The notes beneath the pieces were generated by a model. That model had not been told where the DNA came from, made no database searches, and saw nothing but the letters and a program-made list of their open reading frames with translations. 64,000 bases of DNA from CAVVNN01 sp963749605 (GTDB lineage: Bacteria; Actinomycetota; Thermoleophilia; Solirubrobacterales; 70-9), in assembly GCA_963749605.1 (NCBI GenBank), contig CAVVNN010000002.1, positions 558,001 to 622,000 on the forward strand, read 5' to 3'. Positions within the stretch are counted from its first letter, which is position 1, and each line of letters begins with the position of its first letter. Both the position numbers and the translations under genes were made by a program. Positions 38,448-47,450 of the stretch are shown here, one piece after another.

Positions 38448-40093
38448 CACATCCGCTCGGGCGCGGAGATGCCGAGCAGGTCGAGCGAGGCGGCGATCGT
38501 CCGCTTCGCCAGCAGGCACAGCGCCAGCCTCGAGCGCTCGACCCCCTCCCCCTCCGCGTCGAGCACCTGACAGTCGCGGTAGAAGGCGTGGAAGTCGACG
38601 GCGACCGCGGTCGAGTAGGAGCAGATCCGGTGGGGAGCGCGCCGGGCGGCGGACTCGCGAACCTCTTCGGGGAACTCGAGCAGGCGCTTGACCAGCGCCT
38701 TCTCGGTGGGATCGAACGGGGTCCCGGGTGTCGGCTCGCCTCCGTAGCCGGCCGCCCGCTCGGCCCGGTCTCCGGCCTTGCGCAGGATGCTGGCGATGCG
38801 GGCGTGCGCGTACTGCACGTAGTAGACGGGGTTGTCGCTCGATTGACTGCGGGCGAGGTCGAGGTCGAGGTCGACCGGGGTGTCGTGGCTGCGCCAGAGC
38901 ATGAACCAGCGGGCCGCATCGACCCCGATGTCGTCGATCAGCTCGTCGAGCGAGACGAAGTCGCCACTGCGCTTCGCCATCTTGGTTCGCTCGCCCCCTT
39001 CGACGATGTGGACGAGGCGCATGATCAGCGCCTCGAAGGAGTCGGGGTCCGCGCCGAGGCCGGCGATCGCGGCGCGCAGGCGCGGCACGTAGCCGTGGTG
39101 GTCGGCGCCGAGCACGTCGATCAGCCGGCCGAAGCCGCGCTCCAGCTTGTCCCAGTGGTAGGCGACGTCGGCGGCCAGGTAGGTCGGCGCGCCGCCGGCG
39201 CGGATCAGCACCCGGTCCTTGTCGTCGCCGAAGGTGGTGGTGCGGAGCCAGAGCGCGCCCTCGCTCCTGTAGGTGTGACCGTTCTCGTCCAGCTTGGCGA
39301 GGGCGGCCTCGACCTCGCCCTTCGCATACAGGTCGCGCTCGGAGAACCAGTTGTCGAAGCCGACGCCGAAGCGATCGAGGGTCCCGCGCACCCACTCGAG
39401 CACCAGCTCCACCCCGCGCCGGCCCACCGCCTCGGTGTCGGCCGGGTCGACCCCTTCCGCCGTCATGCGCTCGGCAAGCTCGGCGACATAGGCGCCCGAG
39501 TAGCCGTCCTCGGGCACCTCGCCGCCGGTCATCTGGGCGGCAATCGAGTGGGCGAAGCGCTCGATCTGGCCGCCGGCGTCGTTGACGTAGAACTCGCGCT
39601 CGACCTCGTGGCCCACCGCCTCGAGCATCCGCACGATCGCGTCGCCGTAGGCGGCATGGCGGCCGCCGCCGACGTGCAGCGGCCCGGTCGGGTTTGCCGA
39701 CACGAACTCGACCAGGATGCGCTCCGGCGAGGAGGTCGGCGCCAGCCCAAGGCCCTCGCCCGCGGCCGCCAGCCTCGCCATCGCCCGCCGGTACCAGGCG
39801 TCGGCGAGGAAGAGGTTGAGGAAGCCCGGCCCCGCGACCTCGATTCGCTCGATGCTCTCTCCCCCGCCGAGGCTCGCTTCCAGCTCGCCCCGCAGGCGAT
39901 CGGCGACGGCCCGCGGGCTCTCACCCAGCGGAGCCGCGAGCAGCATCGCCGCGTTGGAGCTGTAGTCGCCCAGCTCCGGCATCCGCGGGCGCTCCAGCGA
40001 GGGCTCGGTCCCGGTCGGCTCTCCGCCGCGGAGGGTGCGCGCGGCCTGGCTCACTGCGGAGCGGAGCTCGGCGATCGAGTCGGCGGCGCTCAT
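38447..40093 (-). CDS. argS: Arginyl-tRNA synthetase
   Basis: This class I synthetase of 548 residues charges tRNA-Arg. It shows the N-terminal Add-1-like domain (about 1-100; MPELGDYSSNAAMLLA), the HIGH-type site SANPTGPLHVGGGRHAAYGD, REFYVNDAGGQ, GADHHGYVPRL, and KMAKRSGDFVSL in the KMSK place. The C-terminal anticodon-binding part has NPVYYVQYAHARI and the family-like end. ATG 40093 (MSAADSIAELRS) is chosen. The frame is open to 40327, but that stretch is antisense to the phosphoesterase gene. It is divergent from that gene with 45 bp between. Length is normal. Confidence 0.95.
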   Translation of the reverse strand: MSAADSIAELRSAVSQAARTLRGGEPTGTEPSLERPRMPELGDYSSNAAMLLAAPLGESPRAVADRLRGELEASLGGGESIERIEVAGPGFLNLFLADAWYRRAMARLAAAGEGLGLAPTSSPERILVEFVSANPTGPLHVGGGRHAAYGDAIVRMLEAVGHEVEREFYVNDAGGQIERFAHSIAAQMTGGEVPEDGYSGAYVAELAERMTAEGVDPADTEAVGRRGVELVLEWVRGTLDRFGVGFDNWFSERDLYAKGEVEAALAKLDENGHTYRSEGALWLRTTTFGDDKDRVLIRAGGAPTYLAADVAYHWDKLERGFGRLIDVLGADHHGYVPRLRAAIAGLGADPDSFEALIMRLVHIVEGGERTKMAKRSGDFVSLDELIDDIGVDAARWFMLWRSHDTPVDLDLDLARSQSSDNPVYYVQYAHARIASILRKAGDRAERAAGYGGEPTPGTPFDPTEKALVKRLLEFPEEVRESAARRAPHRICSYSTAVAVDFHAFYRDCQVLDAEGEGVERSRLALCLLAKRTIAASLDLLGISAPERM

Positions 40094-40138
40094 CGTGCCA
40101 TCGTATGAGCCGGAGCGAACCTGGGTACGCTGGCCCAC

Positions 40139-40879
40139 TTGCGCGTTGCGGTCCTCAGCGACATCCACTCCAACCTGCCCGCGCTCCAAGCCGTGCTCGC
40201 GGCGGCCGACACGGCAGGCGCGGAGGAGATCTGGTGCCTCGGCGACGTGATCGGCTACGGAGCGCAGCCCGACGCCTGCGCAGACCTCCTCCGCGAGCGC
40301 TGCCAGCTCTGCCTGGCCGGCAACCACGACCTCGCCGTGCTGGGCCAGCTCGACCTCGCCGCCTTCTCGGAGACCGCCGCAGCAGCCGTCGCCTGGACCC
40401 GGTCAAACGCCGCGGAGAGGACGCTGGAGTTCCTGCGGGGGCTGGAGCCCTCGGGCCGGCGCGAGGGGATCGAGGCCTTCCACGCCTCCCCCCGAGACCC
40501 GGTTTGGGAGTACGTGCTCTCGGTCGAGCAGGCCGACGCCGGCCTGGACACGCTGGAGGAGCGGATCGGCCTGATCGGGCACTCGCACGTCGCGCTCTTC
40601 TTCGGCCGGCCCAGCGGGGAGGAACCGGGAGAGACCCGGGGCGCCCCAGCCAGCGACGCCGCCCTGCTCGACCTCAGCCACGGCGCCTGGCTCCTCAACC
40701 CGGGCAGCGTCGGCCAGCCGCGCGACGGCGATCCGCGCGCGGCGTGGCTGGAGCTCGACACGGCCGAGCAGACCGCCCGCTTCCACCGCGTCGCCTACGA
40801 CATCGCGGCGGCGGCCGAGCCGATCGTCTCGGCGGGCCTGCCCCCCCACCTCGGGACCCGGCTCTACGCCGGCCACTGA
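40139..40879 (+). CDS. Metallophosphoesterase (YfcE/MJ0936-like)
   Basis: This calcineurin-fold phosphodiesterase of 246 residues carries all metal motifs: DIHSN (start), GDVIGYG, GNHD, and GHSH near residue 147. It also has the family ending LNPGSVGQPRDGD. An acidic loop between GNHD and GHSH (EEPGETRGAP) is of ordinary length. The start is TTG 40139, directly before the first strand RVAVLSDIH. The enzyme is soluble and two-metal. Substrates of this group range from cyclic nucleotides to nucleoside phosphates and cannot be assigned. Divergent from argS. Confidence 0.88.
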   Translation: MRVAVLSDIHSNLPALQAVLAAADTAGAEEIWCLGDVIGYGAQPDACADLLRERCQLCLAGNHDLAVLGQLDLAAFSETAAAAVAWTRSNAAERTLEFLRGLEPSGRREGIEAFHASPRDPVWEYVLSVEQADAGLDTLEERIGLIGHSHVALFFGRPSGEEPGETRGAPASDAALLDLSHGAWLLNPGSVGQPRDGDPRAAWLELDTAEQTARFHRVAYDIAAAAEPIVSAGLPPHLGTRLYAGH

Positions 40880-40932
40880 TGCCCGAATTGCAGGCTAAAT
40901 CCGCCTTCAAGGCCGTTCTCTAGACTCGCACC

Positions 40933-41505
40933 GTGGATCGCGTAACCGCATCCCTGCTCGCCCTCCTGCTCGGCGCCGCCGCAGCGGTCGCGCTCACCTC
41001 CTGCGGGGGCGGGGGCAACGCGAAGCTGCTCCCGGGCAGCACCGCGAGCGAAATCACCGCCAACCTGGATCGGGTCAAGCAGATGGTCGGCGGCGGCGAC
41101 TGCGTCGCAGCCGAAGACGCCGCCCAGCTCGTCGCCACCCAGGTGGACGAACTCGGCGGCGTCGACGAGAAGCTGAAGAAGGCGCTGCGCGAAGGCGCTG
41201 CGCGGCTGGGCGAAGTCGTCTCCGAATGCGTCGAAGAAACGACGGAAGCCGTCGAACCGAGCGAACCCGCGATCGAAAGCACGACCGCCAAGCCACCGAA
41301 GAAGGAAAAGAAGACGAAGACGGCACCGAGCGAAACGACGCCGACCGAAACTGCGACACCGACCCTTCCTCCGCAGGCGAACGGAAACGGCAAAGGCCTC
41401 GGCAACGGGGAAGGGAACGGCTCGCCCGGGACCGAAGAAGGCGGCGGCACGGGCGCCCCCTCCGGCGGCGTCGGCACCGGCTCCCCGGCGGGCGAAGGCA
41501 ACTGA
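40933..41505 (+). CDS. Lipoprotein coupled to a Ser/Thr kinase
   Basis: This 190-residue exported protein has a signal peptide with lipobox (ALLLGAAAAVALTSC). Next is a small helical domain (about 38-105; ASEITANLDRVKQMVGGGDCVAAEDAAQLVATQV..., with Cys57 and Cys99 in position for a disulfide). The tail is long and disordered (about 105-190), rich in Thr, Pro, Glu, Lys and then Gly/Asn. The start is GTG 40933. The stop overlaps the kinase ATG by one base (TGATG). The Thr-rich tail could span the wall. A sensor or ligand role for the kinase is inferred from coupling only; no named family. Confidence 0.7.
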   Translation: MDRVTASLLALLLGAAAAVALTSCGGGGNAKLLPGSTASEITANLDRVKQMVGGGDCVAAEDAAQLVATQVDELGGVDEKLKKALREGAARLGEVVSECVEETTEAVEPSEPAIESTTAKPPKKEKKTKTAPSETTPTETATPTLPPQANGNGKGLGNGEGNGSPGTEEGGGTGAPSGGVGTGSPAGEGN

Positions 41506-42707
41506 TGAACGCGACACTGTCCGGCCGCTACGAGATCGGCGAGCGCCTCGGCTCGGGCGGGATGTCGAACGTCTACCGGGCGACCGACCGCATCCTCGAG
41601 CGCACCGTCGCGGTCAAGGTCCTCGCCGAGCACCTCTCCGACGACGAGCGCTTCGTCGCCCGTTTCCGCCGCGAGGCGCTGGCGGTCGCGAAGCTGATCC
41701 ACCCCAACATCGTCCAGGTCTACGACACCGGCGTCGACGAGGGTCGCCACTACATCGTGATGGAGTACGTGGACGGGCGCTCGGGGGCGCAGATCCTGCA
41801 GAAGCACGGGCCCCTCGACGCGGAGACGACGGCCGAGATCGGGATCCAGGCCTGCGCCGGGCTCGACTATGCGCACCGGCGCGGAATCATCCACCGCGAC
41901 GTCAAGCCGGGCAACCTGATGGTCATGGGCGGACCGGTCGGCGGCGGAGAGATGACCGTGAAGCTGACCGACTTCGGGATCGCCCGCGCGGTCGAGCAGA
42001 CGCGGATCACCCAGGTCGGCTCGGTGGTCGGCACCGCCGCATACCTTTCGCCGGAGCAGGTTCGCGGCGAGGAGGCGACGCCGGCGACCGACGTCTACGC
42101 GCTGGGAGTCGTCCTCTACCAGTTCCTCACCGGGCGGCTGCCGTACGAGGGCTCGACCCTGGCCGAGCTGGCTGTGCGCCAGCAGAACGAGAGCCCGCTG
42201 CCGCCGAGCACCTACAACGACGAGGTGCCCGAGACCCTGGGCGGCGCGGTGCTGCGGGCGCTGGAGCGGAACCCGAGCCGCCGCTACGCCAGCGCCAGCG
42301 AGTTGGCCGGCGGCCTTCGCCTCGGCCTTCTCGGCGAGGACGTGACCCTGCCGATGGCCGAAGGGTCCACACCCACTCGGGTGCTCGACGGCGAGACGGC
42401 GACACGCCGGCTCGAGCGGACCGCGCAGGCCGAACACCGCCCCGCACCGCCGCCGAGGCGACCCGCCCCCCGCGCTCCCCAGCCGGCGGCACAGCCCGCC
42501 GAAGCGCGAACGCGGAGCGCCTTCTCCCGCCTCGTCCGCTTCGTGCTGGCGCTCGTCGCCCTCGTCCTGATAGCGGCGGCGGTCGCCGCGGCGGTGATCG
42601 TCACCACCGACAAGGCCGCCGGGGTCAAGGTGACAAAGGTGGCCGGGGAAACGGTTGACGCGGTCGTCGAAGAATTCAAGGACCTGGTCAAGAAGAACAC
42701 CCAGTAG
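41505..42707 (+). CDS. Eukaryote-type Ser/Thr protein kinase, PknB-like (400 aa)
   Basis: This is a membrane protein kinase. The kinase domain spans about 9-270: Gly loop GSGGMSNVY, VAVKVL (Lys38), catalytic HRDVKPGN, DFG, then GTAAYLSPEQ of the activation segment. A Pro/Ala-rich linker follows (about 305-340). One membrane helix lies at about 346-368 (LVRFVLALVALVLIAAAVAAAVIV), then a short extracytoplasmic tail of about 30 residues. There are no PASTA repeats, so it cannot sense peptidoglycan in the usual way; the coupled upstream lipoprotein may supply the outer domain. It converges on tgt with 34 bp between stops. Confidence 0.93.
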   Translation: MNATLSGRYEIGERLGSGGMSNVYRATDRILERTVAVKVLAEHLSDDERFVARFRREALAVAKLIHPNIVQVYDTGVDEGRHYIVMEYVDGRSGAQILQKHGPLDAETTAEIGIQACAGLDYAHRRGIIHRDVKPGNLMVMGGPVGGGEMTVKLTDFGIARAVEQTRITQVGSVVGTAAYLSPEQVRGEEATPATDVYALGVVLYQFLTGRLPYEGSTLAELAVRQQNESPLPPSTYNDEVPETLGGAVLRALERNPSRRYASASELAGGLRLGLLGEDVTLPMAEGSTPTRVLDGETATRRLERTAQAEHRPAPPPRRPAPRAPQPAAQPAEARTRSAFSRLVRFVLALVALVLIAAAVAAAVIVTTDKAAGVKVTKVAGETVDAVVEEFKDLVKKNTQ

Positions 42708-42741
42708 CGGGCGTCGCGCGGGTGGCCCCCCCGACCCCCTC

Positions 42742-43947
42742 TTACCCTGCCGTCCAGGGAGGGTGGCCGGCGAGAATGTTCGAAGCGTAGACGGAAAAAG
42801 CGCCGGTGGTGATGGCGGTGCGGGCGTGGGTGGTGAGCTGGTGCATGTAGGTGAGGTTGTGGAGGCAGAGGAGGCGGACCGCGGTCAGCTCCTCGGCCCG
42901 GGCGAGGTAGCTGACGTAGTCGCGGTCGTGGTGCCGGCAGGCGAGGCAGGGGCAACCCTCGACGAGAGGGTCGCGGTCACCCTCCCAGCCCGCCTTGCGC
43001 AGGTCGAGGCGGAAGCGGGTGTCGGGGCTGGGCGCCAGGGCGACGCCGTGACGGGCATGCCGAGTCGGAACGGCGCAATCGAAGACGTCGAGGCCGAGCG
43101 CGATGCCGGCCAGCAAATCGTCCACCTCGCCGATCCCGAGCAGATGCTTGGGCGCTCCCTCCGGCAGCAGCGGCGCGGTGAACCCCAGCACCTCTCGCAT
43201 CTCCTCCTTGTCCCGCCCCAGCGTCCCCCCGATCGCAATCCCGTCGACCCCCGCCTCGGCGACTAGCTGCGCCGATTCGCGCCGCAGGTCCTCATGCACC
43301 CCGCCCTGGACGATCCCGAATACGGCCTGTCGCTCGGGTCCGTTCTGCCGATGCCACCGCAGGCAGCGCTCGAGCCACCGGTGCGTGCGCTCGCTCGACC
43401 GAGCCGTGTACTCCCGATCCGCGTGGTAGGGCGTGCACTCATCGAAGGCCAGCGCGATGTCGGACCCCAACTTCGCCTGCACCTCCATCGAGACCTCGGG
43501 CGAGATGAACAGCGAAGACCCATCCCTGTAGGAGCGAAATTGCACGCCCTCCTCTCCGATCGAGACGACAGACCCCTGCTCTCCCCCCTGCCGCCCACTC
43601 CCCTTCACCTCATTGGCCACCCCGCCATGGGCAAGCGAGAACACCTGGAAGCCACCGGAGTCCGTGATCAGCGCCCGCTCCCACCCCATGAACCCGTGCA
43701 GCCCTCCCGCGGCGGCAATCCTGTCCGGCCCAGGCGAGACGAACAGGTGGTACGCGTTCCCAAGCACCATCTCGTAGCCCAGCTCAACGACCTCGCGCGA
43801 CTCCAGCCCGCGCACGGTTCCCTTCGTGGCAAGCGGGATGAACGCCGGCGTCTGGACCCTGCCGTGGGCGGTGTGAAGCACCCCGGCCCGGGCGCTCCCG
43901 TCCCGCGCCTCGACCTCGAACCGAAGGCGATCCGGATCGCTTCTCAC
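42742..43947 (-). CDS. tgt: tRNA-guanine transglycosylase
   Basis: This enzyme exchanges guanine for the queuine precursor preQ1 at the wobble position of certain tRNAs. It has ITDSGGFQVFSL (catalytic pocket), FDECTPY, GIVQGG, GIAIGG, the nucleophile region FDCAVPTRHARHG, and the zinc site CPCLACR...CLHN near the end. Length is 401 residues. GTG 43947 overlaps the gpmI stop (GTGA), so it is the last gene of the gap-pgk-tpiA-gpmI-tgt run. An insert with KGSGRQGGEQGSVVSIGEEGVQF matches the normal substrate-loop region. No queuosine-synthesis genes are in the window. Confidence 0.95.
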   Translation of the reverse strand: MRSDPDRLRFEVEARDGSARAGVLHTAHGRVQTPAFIPLATKGTVRGLESREVVELGYEMVLGNAYHLFVSPGPDRIAAAGGLHGFMGWERALITDSGGFQVFSLAHGGVANEVKGSGRQGGEQGSVVSIGEEGVQFRSYRDGSSLFISPEVSMEVQAKLGSDIALAFDECTPYHADREYTARSSERTHRWLERCLRWHRQNGPERQAVFGIVQGGVHEDLRRESAQLVAEAGVDGIAIGGTLGRDKEEMREVLGFTAPLLPEGAPKHLLGIGEVDDLLAGIALGLDVFDCAVPTRHARHGVALAPSPDTRFRLDLRKAGWEGDRDPLVEGCPCLACRHHDRDYVSYLARAEELTAVRLLCLHNLTYMHQLTTHARTAITTGAFSVYASNILAGHPPWTAG

Positions 43948-45464
43948 GCGATCAGCGAGCGGCCGGTCATCGCGTCCGGCTGGGCGATGCCGAGGAGCTC
44001 GAGGGCGGTCGGCGCGACGTCGGCGAGGATGCCGCCGTCGCGCAGCTGGAGACCCTCGGCGGTGACGATCAGCGGCACCGGGTTAAGCGAGTGCGCGGTG
44101 TTGGGGGACCCGTCCGGCTCGAGCATGTTGTCGCAGTTGCCGTGGTCGGCGGTGACGATGCAGGCGCCGCCCGCGGCGGTCACCGCCTCGACCACCTCGG
44201 CGAGGCACCCGTCGACCTCCTCGACCGCCCTGACCGCCGCCGGAATCACCCCGGTGTGCCCGACCATGTCGGGGTTGGCGAAGTTGATGATGCCGAAGCG
44301 GTAATCGCCACCCGACCAGTGGCCGACGAAGGCGTCGGCGGCGGCGCGAGCGCTCATCTCCGGCTTGTGGTCGTAGGTCGGGACGTCGCGGGGCGACTCG
44401 ACCAGGAACCGCTCCTCCCCCTCCCACTCCTGCTCCCGCCCGCCGTTGAAGAAGTAGGTGACGTGCGCGTACTTCTCGGTCTCGGCGACGTGGAGCTGGC
44501 GGCCGCCGGCCTCCGAGATCGTCTCGGCAAGGGTCGTCTTCGGCCGCTCCTCGGGGAAGGCGACCGGGTATGGCCAGCCCTTGCGGTAGCGGGTCATCGT
44601 GGTCAGGTCGAGGACCGGGCCGCCGGCGCGGGAGAACTCGTCGAAGCCAGGTTCGGCGAGGGCGCGGGTCATCTGCCGGGCGCGGTCGGGGCGGAAGTTG
44701 ACGAAGATCGCGATGTCGCCTGCGGCGACACCGTCGTAGTCGCCGACGACGGTCGGCTTGACGAACTCGTCGGTCTCGCCGCGCTCGTAGGAGGAGGCGA
44801 TCGCCTCCTCGGTGCTGGTCGCCCGCAGGCCCTCGGCATGCACGATCGCGTCGTAGGCGAGCTTGGTCCGCTCCCAGCGGGTGTCGCGGTCCATCGCGTA
44901 GTAGCGGCCGCTGACGGTGCCGACGCGTCCGGCGTGACGAAGCCAGCGCTCCAGCTCGGCGAGGTACTCGCGGCCTCCATGCGGGAGGGTGTCGCGGCCG
45001 TCGGTGAAAGCGTGGAAGACGAGGTCGGCGACTCCCTCCTGCGACGCCAGCTCGATGCAGGCCTCGATGTGCTCCCAGCCGGAGTGGACGCCGCCGTCGG
45101 AGACCAGCCCGAGCAGGTGCAGGCGCCCGCGCGGGCTGTTGCGCGCCCTCTCGCATGCGGCGAGCAACGCCTGGTTCTCGAAGAAGCTGCCGTCGGCGAC
45201 GGCGTCGTCGAGCCGGGCCAGGTCCTGCTTGACGATCGCACCGGCGCCGAGGTTGAGGTGGCCGACCTCGGAGTTGCCCATCTGGCCGTCGGGCAGGCCC
45301 ACGTCGCGGCCCTGGGCGGAGAGCTGGGTGTGAGGGAACACGCCCCAGAGGCGATCGAAGACCGGCGTCTCGGCTTGGGAGATCGCGTTGCCGGGGCCGG
45401 GCGGGGCGAGACCCCAGCCGTCGAGGATGACGAGGGCGAGCGAAGGAACGGTCACAGGACACAC
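43944..45464 (-). CDS. gpmI: Phosphoglycerate mutase, cofactor-independent
   Basis: This glycolytic enzyme interconverts 3- and 2-phosphoglycerate with two manganese ions. It is 506 residues long. Motifs: LVILDGWG, the phosphoserine site GQMGNSEVGHLNLGAG, DGGVHSGWEHIEA, HAFTDGRDT, NFRPDRARQ, KPEMSA, NPDMVGHTG and TADHGNCDNM. The start is taken at GTG 45464; GTG three codons later would serve equally. It follows tpiA by 13 bp. Placement of gpmI between tpiA and tgt gives one transcript from gap to tgt covering lower glycolysis. Confidence 0.95.
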   Translation of the reverse strand: MCPVTVPSLALVILDGWGLAPPGPGNAISQAETPVFDRLWGVFPHTQLSAQGRDVGLPDGQMGNSEVGHLNLGAGAIVKQDLARLDDAVADGSFFENQALLAACERARNSPRGRLHLLGLVSDGGVHSGWEHIEACIELASQEGVADLVFHAFTDGRDTLPHGGREYLAELERWLRHAGRVGTVSGRYYAMDRDTRWERTKLAYDAIVHAEGLRATSTEEAIASSYERGETDEFVKPTVVGDYDGVAAGDIAIFVNFRPDRARQMTRALAEPGFDEFSRAGGPVLDLTTMTRYRKGWPYPVAFPEERPKTTLAETISEAGGRQLHVAETEKYAHVTYFFNGGREQEWEGEERFLVESPRDVPTYDHKPEMSARAAADAFVGHWSGGDYRFGIINFANPDMVGHTGVIPAAVRAVEEVDGCLAEVVEAVTAAGGACIVTADHGNCDNMLEPDGSPNTAHSLNPVPLIVTAEGLQLRDGGILADVAPTALELLGIAQPDAMTGRSLIA

Positions 45465-45477
45465 CGACGCGATCGCC

Positions 45478-46227
45478 TCACAGGGCCTCCACGATCGCCG
45501 CGAAGTCGGCGGGGTCGAGGCTGGCGCCGCCGACCAGGGCGCCGTCGATGTCCGGCTGGGACATCAGCTCGGCCGCGTTGCCGGGCTTCACCGAGCCACC
45601 GTAGAGGATGCGCACCTGCTCGGCCGCGGCGCCATCGACGCGCAGGGTGTCGCGGATGAAGGCGATCGCCTCCTGGGCCTGCGCGGGAGAGGCGGTGCGG
45701 CCGGTGCCGATCGCCCAGATCGGCTCATAGGCGACGACCACACGGTCCAACTCGGCCGGCCCGACCGCCGCGAGGTCGGCCTCGAGCTGGCGCTCGAGCA
45801 CCGCCTGGGTTTGACCGGCATCGCGCGCCTCCTCGCTCTCGCCGACACAGAGGATCGGCTCAAGGCCCGCCGCCAACGCCGCCGGCACCTTGCGCGCCAG
45901 CGCCTCGTCGGTCTCGCCGAAGTACTGGCGGCGCTCGGAGTGGCCGAGGATGACGGCATCGACGCCTATCTCGCCCAGCATGGGAGCGGAGACCTCGCCG
46001 GTGAAGGCGCCCGAGCGCTCCTCGTGCATGTTCTGCGCGGCCACCCGCACAGCGCTGCCGCGCGAACGCTCGACAACCTCGCTCAGGGCGAGGTAGGGCG
46101 GGCAGATGACGACGTCGCTCCGCGTCCCCGCGATCCGCGGCAGCAGGGCGTCGACGAACTCGGCGGCTTCGGCGACCGTCTTGTGCATCTTCCAGTTGGC
46201 GGCCGCATATGGAGTGCGCTCAGGCAT
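45478..46227 (-). CDS. tpiA: Triosephosphate isomerase
   Basis: This TIM barrel of 249 residues interconverts DHAP and glyceraldehyde 3-phosphate. Catalytic residues are visible: the Lys in AANWKMHKT, the His in LGHSERRQYFGE, and the Glu in VVAYEPIWAIGTG. The phosphate-gripping ILYGGSV and VGGASL are also present. ATG 46227 lies 8 bp inside the pgk end, so the two are coupled. The in-frame ATG/GTG codons further upstream lie inside pgk and are not needed. Confidence 0.96.
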   Translation of the reverse strand: MPERTPYAAANWKMHKTVAEAAEFVDALLPRIAGTRSDVVICPPYLALSEVVERSRGSAVRVAAQNMHEERSGAFTGEVSAPMLGEIGVDAVILGHSERRQYFGETDEALARKVPAALAAGLEPILCVGESEEARDAGQTQAVLERQLEADLAAVGPAELDRVVVAYEPIWAIGTGRTASPAQAQEAIAFIRDTLRVDGAAAEQVRILYGGSVKPGNAAELMSQPDIDGALVGGASLDPADFAAIVEAL

Positions 46228-47431
46228 CGAGAAGCGCCTCCACCCCAGGCAGTTTCTTTCCCTCCAGCAGCTCCAACGACGCTCCTCCTCCTGTCGACAA
46301 CCAGTCCACCTTCTCACCGAGGCCGAAGCTCTGCAGCGCGGCGACCGAATCGCCGCCCCCGACCACGGTGGTGCCGGGGGCCGCGGCGACAGCCTCGGCG
46401 ACGGTGCGGGTTCCGGCGGCGAAGGGCTCCAGCTCGAAGGCGCCCATCGGCCCGTTCCAGAGCACGGTGCCGGCGCTCGACACCGCCTCGGCGTAGGCGT
46501 GCGCGGTGCGCGGGCCGATGTCCAGCCCCATCCAGCCCTCCGGCACCTCGACGTCGTCGATCCGGCGGCGGTCCGTGGCAGCGTCGAAGCTCTCGCCGAG
46601 AACGAGGTCGACCGGCAGCATCAGCTCGCAGTCGGCGGCCTTGGCTCGCTCCAGCGCCTTGGCCGCCAGCGTCACGCCCTCCTCCTCGACCAGCGAGTCG
46701 CCGGTGGCGATTCCCTGTGCGCGGAAGAAGCAGAAGCACATCGCGCCACCGATCGGGATCCGGTCGGCAACGTCGAGGAAGCGGTCGATGACGCCGATCT
46801 TGTCGCTGACCTTGGCGCCGCCGAGGACGACGACGAGCGGCCGCTGCGGCGACTCGACCACCGCGGTCAGCTCGGTCACCTCGCGCTCCAGCAGGAGGCC
46901 GGCGTAGCCCTGCAGGCGGTGGGCCACCCCCTCGGTGCTGGCATGGGCGCGGTGGGCGGCGCCAAAGGCGTCGTTGACGTAGAGGTCGGCCAGCCCGGCT
47001 AGGGCTTCCGCCAGGGCGGGGTCGTTCTCGGTCTCCCCCGGCTCGAAGCGCACGTTCTCCAGCAGCAGCATTTCTCCCGGCCCCAGCCCCCCGGCCATCG
47101 TCTCGACGTCGCCGCCGATGACGGCGGGCGCCTGGTGGACCTCGGCGCCGAGCAGCTCGGCCAGCCTCTTCCCGACCGGGCGCATCGAGAGCGCCGGGTC
47201 GACCTTCCCCTTCGGCCGGCCCAGGTGGGAGACGAGAATCAGCGCCGCGCCGCGCTCGCGCAGCAGCTCGATCGTCGGCAGGGCCGCCCGGATCCGGGTG
47301 TCGTCGGCGACCGCATATTCCGCCGCCTCCCCCGCGGGGGTTGCAAGAGGGACGTTGAAATCGACCCGCACCAACACCCGCCTGCCCGCAACCTCGGCAT
47401 CACGGACGCTTGCCTTGGAGAAACCGCTCAC
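46220..47431 (-). CDS. pgk: Phosphoglycerate kinase
   Basis: This enzyme transfers the acyl phosphate of 1,3-bisphosphoglycerate to ADP. It is 403 residues in two Rossmann-type halves. Motifs: RVLVRVDFNVPL, LVSHLGRPKG, LLLENVRFEPGE, YVNDAFGAAHRAHAST, VLGGAKVSDKI, GGAMCFCFFRAQG, and the C-terminal ATP loop GGGDSVAAL. The start is GTG 47431, 19 bp after gap. The family position usually reading TFL/TFLKA is CFCFFRA here. It is part of the gap-pgk-tpiA-gpmI-tgt transcript. Confidence 0.96.
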   Translation of the reverse strand: MSGFSKASVRDAEVAGRRVLVRVDFNVPLATPAGEAAEYAVADDTRIRAALPTIELLRERGAALILVSHLGRPKGKVDPALSMRPVGKRLAELLGAEVHQAPAVIGGDVETMAGGLGPGEMLLLENVRFEPGETENDPALAEALAGLADLYVNDAFGAAHRAHASTEGVAHRLQGYAGLLLEREVTELTAVVESPQRPLVVVLGGAKVSDKIGVIDRFLDVADRIPIGGAMCFCFFRAQGIATGDSLVEEEGVTLAAKALERAKAADCELMLPVDLVLGESFDAATDRRRIDDVEVPEGWMGLDIGPRTAHAYAEAVSSAGTVLWNGPMGAFELEPFAAGTRTVAEAVAAAPGTTVVGGGDSVAALQSFGLGEKVDWLSTGGGASLELLEGKKLPGVEALLDA

Positions 47432-47450
47432 CGCGCCGCCCCGGCGAAGC

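Noticed and set aside
40094..40327. N-terminal extension of argS
   Set aside because: It is antisense to the phosphoesterase gene and the Add-1-type domain starts at ATG 40093.
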